DNA of 64,000 bases from Paraburkholderia bannensis (GTDB lineage: Bacteria; Pseudomonadota; Gammaproteobacteria; Burkholderiales; Burkholderiaceae): NCBI RefSeq assembly GCF_014200455.1, contig NZ_JACHBW010000016.1, positions 62,001 through 126,000 of the forward strand, given 5' to 3'. The notes under the pieces are model-generated. The model had not been told where the DNA came from and ran no database searches. It was given only the letters and a program-made list of their open reading frames with translations. Shown piece by piece: positions 32,908 through 41,567 of this stretch. Within the stretch, counting starts at the first letter, position 1; each line of letters starts with the position of its first letter. The position numbers and the translations under genes are program-made.

Positions 32908-32953
32908 GGGAAAGGCTCATGCGCCAGCCGTGCATGAGCCTTTCCCATCTTTC
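32908..32953 (+). terminator. Rho-independent terminator
   Basis: Perfect 15-bp stem GGGAAAGGCTCATGC (32908-32922) with GCATGAGCCTTTCCC (32932-32946), 9-base loop, followed by ATCTTTC. Confidence 0.88.
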
Positions 32954-32985
32954 ATACCAGGCAACGATTATTCCGGCGGTGATTC

Positions 32986-33909
32986 ATGGACCTCGTCCAA
33001 AGCATGCGGGTCTTTATACGTGTCGTGGACGCGGGTAACTTTACCGCCGCGGCCAACACGCTGAACACGACCACGGCCTATACCTCGCGTGCTGTATCCG
33101 ATCTCGAAGCGCATCTGCAGACGCGCCTCTTCAACCGCACGACGCGCAAGATCCTCCTCACCGAAGCAGGCGAGCGCTTTCTCGCACGCAGCCGCCTTAT
33201 CCTTGACGATCTCGAACAGGCCGAATCCGAAGCCCGCAACGCGACGGTGGTGCCGTCGGGGCGCTTGCGCATTCATTCGATGAGCGGCTTCGGCACGCGT
33301 TACGTGGTGCCGCTGGTGTCGCGCTATATGGAGCGGCAGCCGCTCGTCGAAGTGGAACTCACGCTGCATCAGCGCATTCCCGATCTGCTCGATGAAGGGC
33401 TCGATATTTCCATCGTGCTCGCGCAATCGCTGAAGGAGTCGAACTATATTTCGCGTTCGCTCGGCAGCTTTTATAGCGTGATGTGTGCGTCGCCGGGTTA
33501 TCTCGAACGACACGGCACGCCGCAGGCGCTCGCCGACCTCGACCGGCATGCGTGCCTGAAGCTCGTGATGCCGTCGGGCGAATCGGAATCGTGGATGTTC
33601 GAGAGCGAGCAGGGCGAGGAGATTTATTCGCCGCAGAAGCTGCCCTTCTCGGTGAATCTGCCGGAGGCGCTGGCCGAAGCCATTGCATCCGGCATGGGTG
33701 TGGGCGTGCTGCCCGCCTCGACGTTCGCACGCGAACACGCGCTGGGGCGTCTTACGCGCGTGCTGCCCACTTACCGGCTCGACGTGCGCAATATCTATGC
33801 GATCTATCCGTCGCGCAAGTATCTGGATGCGAAGGTGCGCATGTGGGTTGAATTCGTCGGCGAGCATTTGCCGCCGCTGCTGGCAAGCGACAACGCGGCG
33901 ATTGCCTAG
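32986..33909 (+). CDS. LysR-family regulator
   Basis: 307 residues, standard layout: helix-turn-helix (RVVDAGNFTAAANTLNTTTA, about 11-30; TSRAVSDLEAHLQTRLF) and effector domain (LRIHSMSGFGTRYVVPLV, VVEVEL region, YISRSLGSFYSVMCASPGYL, LEALAEAIASGMGVGVLP-like segment near 230-250). No adjacent divergent target gene: it follows a terminator and is convergent with the peptide transporter. The regulon cannot be read from context. Confidence 0.88.
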   Translation: MDLVQSMRVFIRVVDAGNFTAAANTLNTTTAYTSRAVSDLEAHLQTRLFNRTTRKILLTEAGERFLARSRLILDDLEQAESEARNATVVPSGRLRIHSMSGFGTRYVVPLVSRYMERQPLVEVELTLHQRIPDLLDEGLDISIVLAQSLKESNYISRSLGSFYSVMCASPGYLERHGTPQALADLDRHACLKLVMPSGESESWMFESEQGEEIYSPQKLPFSVNLPEALAEAIASGMGVGVLPASTFAREHALGRLTRVLPTYRLDVRNIYAIYPSRKYLDAKVRMWVEFVGEHLPPLLASDNAAIA

Positions 33910-34102
33910 CCAGCTCAAAGATCATTGCGCGTGCAACGAACCTGCAGTCATGCGGCTGTGCTGTGCGTCATAGGCGTCGAGTTGTTTTGCGACGGGCGCA
34001 GCGACATCGGCTTGAAGGGTGGCGAAGCTATCGGACATGGCGGCAATTGCTCGTAGAAAGGCGTGTCACCGATTCTAGCCCGTGCCGCGCACGAAACGCA
34101 CG

Positions 34103-34140
34103 AACAAAAACGGGATCGATGCGTGAGCAACGATCCCGTT
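34103..34140 (-). terminator. Rho-independent terminator of the peptide transporter
   Basis: On the minus strand AACGGGATCG (34140-34131) pairs perfectly with CGATCCCGTT (34118-34109), followed by TTTGTTCG, giving five Ts directly after the stem. Confidence 0.85.
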
Positions 34141-34189
34141 TGGGAAGCCAGGCCCGCGATACACGTATCGCGCGGCCTTGATGCAATGC

Positions 34190-35692
34190 TTACTTTGCCG
34201 CGAGTTCGCCTTCTGCAGCGTTTTGCTCGCTTTGTTGCTGATGCGCGCGCGAGAGGCGGCCCATCAGCGGCAGCAGCAGGATGGCAAGCAGGGCGCCTGC
34301 AGCCGCGAGCCAGCCCAGACCGTCGAACAGCTTCGTGTACAGCGGCAGCGATTCGAGCGGCGAGAGATTGCCTTCCGGCATCTTCGCGAACGTGGCCACC
34401 ACGCTGCCCAGGTATTGCGACACGCCCGTAGCCACGAAGTACGCGCCCATCATGAAGCCGCTCATGCGAGCCGGCACGTAGCGCGCGATCATCGCGAGAC
34501 CCAGGCCGCTCACGAGCAGTTCGCCCAGCGAATACAGGCCGTAGCCCGCCACCATGAACCACGACGACACGCGGCCATCGACGGCATAGCGACCGCTCAG
34601 CGCATAGACGAAGAAGCCCGCCGCCACCACGACGAAGCCCAGCGCGTACTTGGCCGCAACCGGCACGTCGCCGCCGCGGCTGGCGAGGCGCGAATAGAGC
34701 GTCGCGAGGATCGGGCTCATGACCATGATCCAGATGGGATTGAGCGCCTGGAATTGCGCGGCGCTCCAACTGAACAGCGTGGTGCCGAACAGGCGGAAGG
34801 ACGGATCGACGTTATGCACCGCGAACAGCGTGAGCGACGTCGACATCTGCTGGTAGAACACGAAGAACAGGATCACCTGCAGCACGAGAATCAGTGCGGC
34901 CACGAGGCCCGCGCGCTCCTGGCGCTCGCAGGTCATCAGCATCCAGCCGAAGATCGCGAGGATCGCCACACCCGCCGTATAGACGCAGGTGACGGCCAGC
35001 TTTTTGTCCTGCAGCACGAACATGGTGGCCACGCCCAGCACCACGCCGCCCGCGAGCACCCACGCGAGACGACGCCACTGGATCGGCTCCGCATCCGGCA
35101 TCGAGCCGATCTGCGCGAGCGTACGCTTCATCAGGAAGAAGTTGGCGATACCCAGCAGCATGCCGCCGCAGCAGACCGCGAAGGCGGCGTGCCAGCCCCA
35201 TTGATCCTTGATCCAGGGCGTGAGCAGCATCGACACCGTCGAGCCGATATTGACCGCCATGTAATAGATCGTGAACGCCGCGTCGATGCGCGATTCGTCA
35301 CCTTCATAGATGCGGCGCACGAGGTTGGCCGCGTTCGACTTGAACAGGCCGTTGCCCACCACGATCACGCCAAGCGACGCGTACATATGGCCCAGTTGAT
35401 CGTTGGGCATGGCAAGCATCAAATAGCCCGCGAACAGGATCGCGGCGCCCAGCACCATCGAGCGGCGCGAGCCGAGCACGCGGTCGCCGATCCAGCCCCC
35501 AATCGAAGGCGATGCATAAACCAGTGCGGCGAACGCGCCCCAGGTGAGGGTCGCATGCTCCTCGCTGAAACCCAGCCGCTCGACCATGAAAAGAACGAGC
35601 AGCGCCGCCATGCCGTAGTAGCCGAAGCGTTCCCACATCTCGATCAGGAAGACCGTCGAGAACGACCTCGTCCGTGAAACCGTTGAATTCAT
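34190..35692 (-). CDS. POT-family proton-coupled oligopeptide transporter
   Basis: 500 residues with about twelve to fourteen membrane helices. The PTR2/POT signatures are clear: EMWERFGYYGM (about 19-29, the E-x-x-E-R-F-x-Y-Y motif), and the later AAFTIYYMAVNIGSTVS (about 140-160) and GLGLAMIARYVP. These carriers import di- and tripeptides with protons. The ATG at 35692 with GAGGT upstream is chosen over an in-frame start at 35767 that lacks a ribosome site. It is divergent from an XRE-cupin regulator (36034), which probably controls it, and ends in a strong terminator. Confidence 0.92.
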   Translation of the reverse strand: MNSTVSRTRSFSTVFLIEMWERFGYYGMAALLVLFMVERLGFSEEHATLTWGAFAALVYASPSIGGWIGDRVLGSRRSMVLGAAILFAGYLMLAMPNDQLGHMYASLGVIVVGNGLFKSNAANLVRRIYEGDESRIDAAFTIYYMAVNIGSTVSMLLTPWIKDQWGWHAAFAVCCGGMLLGIANFFLMKRTLAQIGSMPDAEPIQWRRLAWVLAGGVVLGVATMFVLQDKKLAVTCVYTAGVAILAIFGWMLMTCERQERAGLVAALILVLQVILFFVFYQQMSTSLTLFAVHNVDPSFRLFGTTLFSWSAAQFQALNPIWIMVMSPILATLYSRLASRGGDVPVAAKYALGFVVVAAGFFVYALSGRYAVDGRVSSWFMVAGYGLYSLGELLVSGLGLAMIARYVPARMSGFMMGAYFVATGVSQYLGSVVATFAKMPEGNLSPLESLPLYTKLFDGLGWLAAAGALLAILLLPLMGRLSRAHQQQSEQNAAEGELAAK

Positions 35693-36033
35693 TGTGACCT
35701 CAATTTGCTGCGCATTTACTGCGAAAGTGGCGAAGGCACGCGGGTCGCGTGCGAAGCGGGCACCCACTCACGCCGGGAGTGATGCCGCTGGCAAGGACGG
35801 CGCTTATGGCGCCCGTTGATGTCATATCTCCTCCGTGGCTGGTCTGCGGATCGCGCAGGCACCAGGTTTACAATTTCATTTTTGTCTGACTTTCGATCAC
35901 AGTGACGGCGCGGATCTCGCTGACGCACAGTTTTGGTGCCGGTTCATATAAGTGAAATTCCGGCAACCCGCAAGGTTATCAAATCAGATTTATCTGTATC
36001 AAACAAATTTTGACGATAATTTACGTTCCTGAT
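35693..36033. other. Divergent promoter region
   Basis: About 340 bp between the peptide transporter and the XRE-cupin regulator. The right half is AT-rich (ATCAAATCAGATTTATCTG, 35979-35997) and should hold both promoters and the operator. No additional gene or strong hairpin was recognised. Confidence 0.6.
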
Positions 36034-36609
36034 ATGGTTTCTACAAGTGGAAAGCAGGGCCCGATCGCATTGGCGCTCGGCGAAAAGATTCGCGCACTGC
36101 GCCAGCGACTGGGCCAGACGCTCGATCAGACGGCTTCGGCGGCCGGCATCTCCAAGCCGTTTCTGTCCCAGGTGGAGCGCGGCCTGGCCTCGCCTTCGCT
36201 GACTTCGCTAGCGGGCATTGCGCGGGCGTTGGGCGTGACGATGCAGTATTTCGTCGACACGCCCTCGGAGGAACGTTCGGTCAAACGCGGCGATCAGCTG
36301 GAATTTTTCGGCTTTGCGGATTCGGCGAATCTGTTCGCCCGGCTCACGAATACGGCCGGGGGACGTCAGCTCGAATCGATCCTCGTACGTCTGCCCACCG
36401 GCAAGAAGCGCTCGGAAGTCACCACGCACGCGGGGGAGGAGTTTCTCTACGTGATCGACGGCGAACTATCGCTGGAACTGGAAGGCAAGGAATTCGTGCT
36501 TCAGGCAGGAGATTCAGCGCATTATCAATCGACGGTGCCGCATAGCTGGAGCAACAGCGGCAGCAAGGAAGCGGTGGTTGTCTGGGTAGGAACGCCGCGG
36601 CTGTTTTAA
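36034..36609 (+). CDS. XRE-family regulator with cupin domain
   Basis: 191 residues: an N-terminal XRE helix-turn-helix (LGQTLDQTASAAGISKPFLSQ, residues 26-46 in this numbering approximate; QVERGLASPSL) and a C-terminal cupin barrel (THAGEEFLYVIDGELSLEL, then DSAHYQSTVPHSWSNSG) with His residues that could bind metal. This fold family (PuuR/Xre-cupin) senses small ligands, often amino acids, amines or peptides. The ATG at 36034 is preferred to the TTG at 36010. It is divergent from the POT peptide transporter, the likely target. Confidence 0.88.
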   Translation: MVSTSGKQGPIALALGEKIRALRQRLGQTLDQTASAAGISKPFLSQVERGLASPSLTSLAGIARALGVTMQYFVDTPSEERSVKRGDQLEFFGFADSANLFARLTNTAGGRQLESILVRLPTGKKRSEVTTHAGEEFLYVIDGELSLELEGKEFVLQAGDSAHYQSTVPHSWSNSGSKEAVVVWVGTPRLF

Positions 36610-36909
36610 TCGAGGAAGTACCGGGTGAGTCGCAATATCGGCTGCTTCCTGGTTGCTGGTTTCGTATACAAGAGACACGCTTCACACCGCGATCTGCTGA
36701 GGTACGATAAGGATTCCTTGCTGTTGTTCGCCGGTGGATGATTTGACGGGTGACGCTGAAGATATTTCCGTCCGTTGTACTCTCAAAATGGCACGATCTT
36801 GGTGGCGCAGCGATGGTTTGATCGGCGCTTGAGCCATGAAAAACGGGGCAATGCACGCCCTTGCGCGCATTGCTCCGTTTGTCGCCTGTCTGACTTTCGT
36901 GCGCGCTGC
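36610..36909. other. Intergenic region with terminator
   Basis: 300 bp between convergent genes. The right part holds the terminator of the envelope module (listed separately). The rest shows no gene-like frame or repeat. Confidence 0.55.
36839..36880 (-). terminator. Terminator of the SBP-LysM operon
   Basis: On the minus strand ACGGAGCAATGC (36878-36867) pairs with GCATTGCCCCGT (36854-36843, one G-T-type mismatch) around a 12-base loop and is followed by TTTT. It is 30 bp after the stop of the SBP-LysM gene. Confidence 0.78.
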
Positions 36910-38085
36910 CTAGCGCACCGGAATGATCAGTTGCTCGCCCACCAGGATCAGGTTCGGATTCGGCAGGTTGTTGCGGCGCTGGATATCGCGGTAACGCGCG
37001 CCCGCGCCCAACTGCGCGGCGGCGATGGTGTTGAGCGTGTCACCGCGTTTGACTGCATAGGTATGCTCGCCATTGCCCGCTGCAATCACATCGGCCTGAT
37101 CGCTGCGGAAATACTTGCGCAGCAGATCCAGATACGCAGGCGTCTGCTTCACGCGGCCAATCGCGCTATTCAGGTACACCAGCAGATTCTGGTCGTTCGC
37201 ACGCACGCCGATCTTGTAGCTGATCGACGAGCCATCGAGTTTGGTCTGCGCGAACTTGAGGTCGCTGCCCTTGATCGATTCGACGGCGAACGGGTAGTCG
37301 TAGATGAACGCATCGACCTGATGTCCGTCGATGACCTTGGTGATGAACTGGTCGTCGGCGTCGTTGACCTCCACGAACTGCGTGTTGGGGAGCTGGCGCG
37401 TGACGAAGGCCTTCACGTCCGGATCGCCCTGCAAAATGCCCACGGTCTTGCCGGCGAGATCCGCTGCCGAGTGCAGCGGCGAACCCTTGCGCACGATCAG
37501 CGCGTAACCAAAATCATCCAGATAGGGGTTCGTGTAGAGCACGCCAGAAGGCGTGTTGTCGGGGAAGGTCAGGCCGTCCATGGCGATATCGACCGCCGGC
37601 ACACCGTTGTCCGAAGCCAGCAATTGACGCGGCACGTCCTTGTACGCGTTCACTTCGTGATGCGTATCGATCCTGATCGGCCCATTGGCATTGAATTCGG
37701 GCTGACCAAACAGCAGCTTCGCGAACTCGTAGTTGAAGCCATGCGGCGTGCCGTTGGTCTCGCCGTAGATCGGCTCGCTGGGGTTCTCCACCGAAATGCG
37801 CACGACGTGGTTTTGCAGGATCTGCTGCCGCGTGTCCGCATTGGGCGTGAAGCTGGCGGGGATTGGCTGCTGCGTGGGTTGCTGAGTAGCCGCCTGCGTC
37901 GTGCCTTGATCCGTCGATGGCGTGGCGGGCGCAGATTGCGAATTGTTGCCGACGTCGAGCGCCGCCGGTTGCGTATCGCCATGCTTGCCGATGAGGCCGT
38001 GCTGCCAGGCATAGTACGCGCCATAGACGATCGCGACACTTGCGACGAGGCCGAGGAAGCGCTTCGCACCAGTGGTCAACTGCAT
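36910..38085 (-). CDS. Membrane-anchored solute-binding protein fused to LysM
   Basis: 391 residues. Residues 9-27 form a single N-terminal anchor (RFLGLVASVAIVYGAYYAW), then a Gln/Thr/Pro-rich linker (to about 85), a family 3 amino-acid-type solute-binding domain (about 90-330: FNYEFAKLLFG, DIAMDGLTFPDNT, ADLAGKTVGILQGDPDVK, DGHQVDAFIYDYPFAV) and a C-terminal LysM (YAVKRGDTLNTIAAAQ... to IIPVR, about 340-391) that should bind peptidoglycan. No ABC permease is near, so it is not a transport receptor; a periplasmic sensor or tether is likelier. AGGAG lies 3-4 bases before the ATG at 38085. It is the last of a three-gene unit; upstream are a frameshifted membrane protein and a coiled-coil protein. 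Confidence 0.88.
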   Translation of the reverse strand: MQLTTGAKRFLGLVASVAIVYGAYYAWQHGLIGKHGDTQPAALDVGNNSQSAPATPSTDQGTTQAATQQPTQQPIPASFTPNADTRQQILQNHVVRISVENPSEPIYGETNGTPHGFNYEFAKLLFGQPEFNANGPIRIDTHHEVNAYKDVPRQLLASDNGVPAVDIAMDGLTFPDNTPSGVLYTNPYLDDFGYALIVRKGSPLHSAADLAGKTVGILQGDPDVKAFVTRQLPNTQFVEVNDADDQFITKVIDGHQVDAFIYDYPFAVESIKGSDLKFAQTKLDGSSISYKIGVRANDQNLLVYLNSAIGRVKQTPAYLDLLRKYFRSDQADVIAAGNGEHTYAVKRGDTLNTIAAAQLGAGARYRDIQRRNNLPNPNLILVGEQLIIPVR

Positions 38086-38102
38086 GAGGAGACTCCTTAG
38101 TC

Positions 38103-39123
38103 TTAGTTTTTGTAGCGGGTGTAGTCGATCGGGCCGGGCGAGGGAGGTTGTCCCTTGCTGGATGCAGCGGACGATGCATGGGCGCCATCGGTCAGGCGCG
38201 CGGCGGGCGTGAAATCGATCTGGCGGCTGTTGAGATCGGCGAGCAGTTGCAGGCCGCGTTCGGTGTCGGCGTCGTCGCGGATCTGCACCGCGTCGATCAC
38301 CTTCACGCTGTCCTGCACATACGCGCGCATTTCGCCCATTTTCGCGGCGGTGTCGTCGTTGATGTAATCCACCAGCATGTCGCGCAATTCGTTGACGGTG
38401 GTCGTGCGGCTGAACGCGCGCCGGAAACCGCGCCACGCTTCGGTCATCGAATTCACCGCTTCGTATTCCTTGACCTTGAGGCGGATCTTGAATTCGGCTT
38501 CGTCGTGCATGCGGCGGAAGGCGTTTTCGGCTTCCACCAGGTTGTTGTAGTTGGCGCTCAGTTCGTCGTAGACCTTGCCGGTGCGCTGGATCGCTGCGTC
38601 GAGCTGGCCGATGCGGCGCGCGTGGGAATTGATGTCCTCCTGCGGACGATTCTTGCGCGCCATCGCCACGGCTTCGCGCTTGAGCTGCTCCTCCTCTTCC
38701 TTGAACTCCTCGATGGTCCGGCGCACGGCTTCGACGCGGCCGCCGCCCTTGATGCGTGCTTCGGATGCCTCATCGATCATCTTGGCGATCTCTTTGGAGA
38801 GAATGCGCTCCGTGGCCGCCGGGTCGTATTTGATGATCGAGTAGGTCAGCCCTTTCATGAGCAGTTGATACGCCAGCCAGAGGCGGCTGCGCAGCGTGGG
38901 ATCGAACACGAGCACATAGACGAGGCCCACGGCGATCGCGCCGAAGAACACCGCCGCTGCGGTGTTCTCCATGAGCCGGGCGATGAACGGCATCACCTTG
39001 CCCGCGCCCCACACGAGACCGCCAAGCGCGGCGACCCCCAACACTGCCAACGCCGCCTTCCTTGGTGTCCCAGAACGAGCGCACGCGCTGCTTGATCGCG
39101 GACTTCACGATGTCGTTAGCCAT
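38103..39123 (-). pseudogene. Frameshifted membrane/coiled-coil protein of the SBP-LysM module
   Basis: The N-terminus MANDIVKSAIKQRVRSFWDT starts at 39123 (GGAGA 8 bases upstream, overlapping the previous stop), but after DTKEG the frame changes at about 39051-39058 (GGCGGCG): the continuation, ALAVLGVAALGGLVWGAGKV onward, is in another frame and ends at 38103. Removing one G restores a single protein of about 339 residues. It would have two membrane segments (about 24-45 and 55-72), then long charged coiled coils (EEFKEEEEQLKREAVAMARK, and so on) in the cytoplasm or periplasm. A TTG at 39050 with AAGGAAGG 5 bases upstream could restart translation. The lesion may be a real mutation or a sequencing error. 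Confidence 0.7.
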
Positions 39124-39805
39124 GTGCCGATTCTCCAAGGTAGCCCTGAAGCTTCTTCACGATGCCGTCATATTTCTGCACGAGCGTCGTGCGCACGGAT
39201 TCGAAATCGATCTTCGCCTTGGCGAGACCCGCGGTCTTGCTATTGATCGACTTGCTGACGGCGTCCTTCTGCGCGTTCTTTTCCGCAAGCTGGCGCGCAA
39301 GCGCGCCAATTTCTTCGTTCAGGCGGGTTTCCTGTTCGCGCAGCGAGGCGATATCCGCTTCGGCCCGCGCGACGAACGCCGATGCAAAGTTCTTCTGCTC
39401 TGTCGCCAGCACATCGGCATGCGAATTGACTGCGCCGAGCAAGGCGTCGAGATTGGTTTTCACGCCGAGCAGCGCGGCGCGATAGCGCTGCTGTTCGTCC
39501 GGCACCGCCGCTGCGATGGACTGGCTCATTTCGGCGAACGCGCGATAGGGCGCGTAGGCCGGGTTGTCCTGGATGAGCGTGTCGATGCGCTTTTCGAGGT
39601 CGGCGACATCGATTCCGCTGCTCGCGCCGGGCTGCTGCCCCGTCTGCGCGTCTTGTGTCCGCAGTGACGATTGATGGCCCGACGCCGTGCCCGCAGCGCT
39701 GGTTGACGAATCGCTTTCGGTCTCTGCGGCGGCCGGCGCGGACGCAGCGGATTCGTCCACGATAACCAGGTTCACCACCTTCTTGAGACTTTCTGGGATT
39801 TTCAT
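39116..39805 (-). CDS. Soluble coiled-coil protein, first gene of SBP-LysM module
   Basis: 229 residues, no signal peptide or membrane segment. The N-terminal 75 residues are low-complexity Ser/Ala/Thr/Gln; residues 80-120 and 130-225 are strongly helical with heptad-like spacing (EKRIDTLIQDNPAY, EADIASLREQETRLNEEIGA, then LARQLAEKNAQKDAV). Probably a cytoplasmic scaffold. The stop overlaps the start of the next gene by 8 bases, so they are coupled. Not a recognised family. Confidence 0.78.
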   Translation of the reverse strand: MKIPESLKKVVNLVIVDESAASAPAAAETESDSSTSAAGTASGHQSSLRTQDAQTGQQPGASSGIDVADLEKRIDTLIQDNPAYAPYRAFAEMSQSIAAAVPDEQQRYRAALLGVKTNLDALLGAVNSHADVLATEQKNFASAFVARAEADIASLREQETRLNEEIGALARQLAEKNAQKDAVSKSINSKTAGLAKAKIDFESVRTTLVQKYDGIVKKLQGYLGESAHG

Positions 39806-40418
39806 TCAGTCCTCTCTGGGTGTTTGCTGACAACGCAACGACTAATGCGCGCTCTTTGTGCGCCGCCCACAACGAAAATCAAGAGGCGCTTGAGAGGTGG
39901 AGCTAGCACTCTATGCAGTCCGCATCATTCTGAAAATATGCGTGGTGAATGTATCTCAGGGCTGCACCGATGGCGTTTTCGAATCCAGAATGAAGATGCG
40001 TATAACTGCTTCGATAACTGATTCGGAATCCAGAATATTTTGCCAAGGTGGCGTCAAAAAAAGTCTCGCGATAACGACTGCGCAAGTCGCGCAATCGCAG
40101 CGCGCCAACCTCCGCGTAAGTCTGCCGGTTGCGCTGCCCGGTCGATGCGTGCTCGATACGGGTATGTCCCAACCAGGGCGGGTCACGAAGGCGCGAGGCA
40201 ACGCGCTACGATAGCCGGCGCGACATTGAAAAAACTTCCCGTCCCGCACGAAATGTGTGCGGGCACTCATTTTGCTACCTGCAATAAATTTGCGGTGCCC
40301 AGAACCGCCAGCGAAGGCCATGGCATTCCAGTACCATGGCAGGAGCCGCGCCGATCCGCCCACAGGGCTGGCGTGCCCAACGGCGGCTGGTGCCCGGTTC
40401 TGCAAGGAGACATCACGC
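39806..40418. other. Intergenic region upstream of a Rieske oxygenase gene
   Basis: About 610 bp with no supportable gene. The left half (39850-40010) is AT-rich and should hold the promoter of the envelope module. On the right, CCCGCAC (40243-40249) and GTGCGGG (40257-40263) form a hairpin about 155 bp before the oxygenase start; its role is not clear. Confidence 0.55.
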
Positions 40419-41516
40419 ATGCGTGCAATGCCTTATTTAGACGGTTCCCCAAGCGAAGCCCCGGTACGCGATCTTCGCCGCGTGCCCATTCATCCCGATC
40501 ACTGGTATCCGCTCGCCTGGTCGCGGGAGGTCAAGGCGGGCAAGGCGCTGGGCGTGCACTTCGCCGGCGAGCCCATCGTGCTGTTCCGCACGGAATCGGG
40601 CAAGGTCTTCGCACTCGAAGACCGCTGCGCGCATCGCCAGGTGCCGCTGCACAAGGGCGTGGTCGACGGCGAGTCGCTGCGCTGCGGCTACCACGGTTGG
40701 ACCTACGATTGCTCGGGACAGTGCGTGGACGTGCCGTACCTTGGCCGCGAACGCTTGCCCAATGGCGTGCGCGCCTACCCGTGCGAGGAAGCGCACGGCC
40801 TGATCTTCGTTTTCCCCGGCGACGCCACGCTGGCGGCCGAACGCCCCGTGCCCGCGCTCGCCTCGGTGGGCAACAAGGACTACAAGACGCGCCGTTTCGG
40901 CCGCGCGGTGAAGTGTCATTACTCGTTCATGCACGAGAATCTGATGGACATGAACCATCAGTTTCTCCACCGCAAGCAGATGGGCCAGATGCGCGCGCGT
41001 TCGCTGGGACGGCGGCGCGGCGAAGGCTGGATCGAGGTGGACTACACCTTCGTACGCATGGAAGGCAAGCAGCCCGCGGGCGAGGCGCTGGTGTTCCGCG
41101 GCAGCAAGAAGCGCGAGGATCAAAGCGATCAGAGCGTGATGACCATCCGTACGGAATATCCGTTTCAGACGCTGCAGATCCATTCGAGCGACGGCACGCT
41201 CGTGATGGATCTCTGGATCAACTACGTGCCGCTCGACGCTCAGCAGCGCACCAACCGCACCTTCGGCCTGCTGTCGATCCGCCGGCCGTCGATTCCCTTC
41301 CTGCTCGACCTGGGCTGGCCGCTGCTGGTGTGGTTCACGGAACGCATCTTCGCGGAGGACCGCACCATCGTCGAACTCGAACAGGCCGCGCACGACATGC
41401 AGGGCGACGACTGGAATCACGAGGTGTTCCCGGTCATCAACGAGTTGCGCGAGCTGCTGCGCAGCTGCGGCGCGCGCACGGTCATCCCGATCCGCGAGGT
41501 GAGCGATCTGGTTTAA
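40419..41516 (+). CDS. Stand-alone Rieske non-heme iron oxygenase
   Basis: 365 residues. Rieske ligands C70-x-H72 and C89-x2-H92 (CAHR, CGYHGW); mononuclear iron site D177-x2-H180-x3-H184 (DMNHQFLH). Family: monooxygenase-type (PaO/VanA-like) with single-component appearance, substrate unknown. AAGGAGA is 8 bases before the ATG at 40419; earlier in-frame codons lack a site. No reductase lies next to it, so it must borrow electrons, possibly from VanB (53295) or the CntB-like protein (10833) in this window. A membrane-proximal C-terminal hydrophobic region (IPFLLDLGWPLLVWFTERIF, about 302-321) is notable and could interact with membrane lipids or hydrophobic substrates. Confidence 0.86.
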   Translation: MRAMPYLDGSPSEAPVRDLRRVPIHPDHWYPLAWSREVKAGKALGVHFAGEPIVLFRTESGKVFALEDRCAHRQVPLHKGVVDGESLRCGYHGWTYDCSGQCVDVPYLGRERLPNGVRAYPCEEAHGLIFVFPGDATLAAERPVPALASVGNKDYKTRRFGRAVKCHYSFMHENLMDMNHQFLHRKQMGQMRARSLGRRRGEGWIEVDYTFVRMEGKQPAGEALVFRGSKKREDQSDQSVMTIRTEYPFQTLQIHSSDGTLVMDLWINYVPLDAQQRTNRTFGLLSIRRPSIPFLLDLGWPLLVWFTERIFAEDRTIVELEQAAHDMQGDDWNHEVFPVINELRELLRSCGARTVIPIREVSDLV

Positions 41517-41524
41517 GGCGCGCC

Positions 41525-41551
41525 TTGAGCCGCTTGAGCCGCTTGAGCCGC
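41525..41551. repeat. Three tandem 9-bp repeats
   Basis: TTGAGCCGC is repeated three times exactly, in the short gap between two convergent genes. Confidence 0.9.
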
Positions 41552-41567
41552 CGGTGTTCTTGCCGAT

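Noticed and set aside
33922..34038. 38-codon minus-strand frame starting MSDSFATLQADV
   Set aside because: No ribosome site, no recognised family, and it lies in the gap between a LysR gene and a terminator; too little support to call a gene.
33948..34769. Minus-strand frame overlapping the POT transporter end
   Set aside because: Lies in a different frame of the transporter gene and is Arg/Cys-rich without a start site.
34178..35677. Plus-strand frame antisense to the POT transporter
   Set aside because: His/Arg/Glu-rich shadow of a membrane-protein gene.
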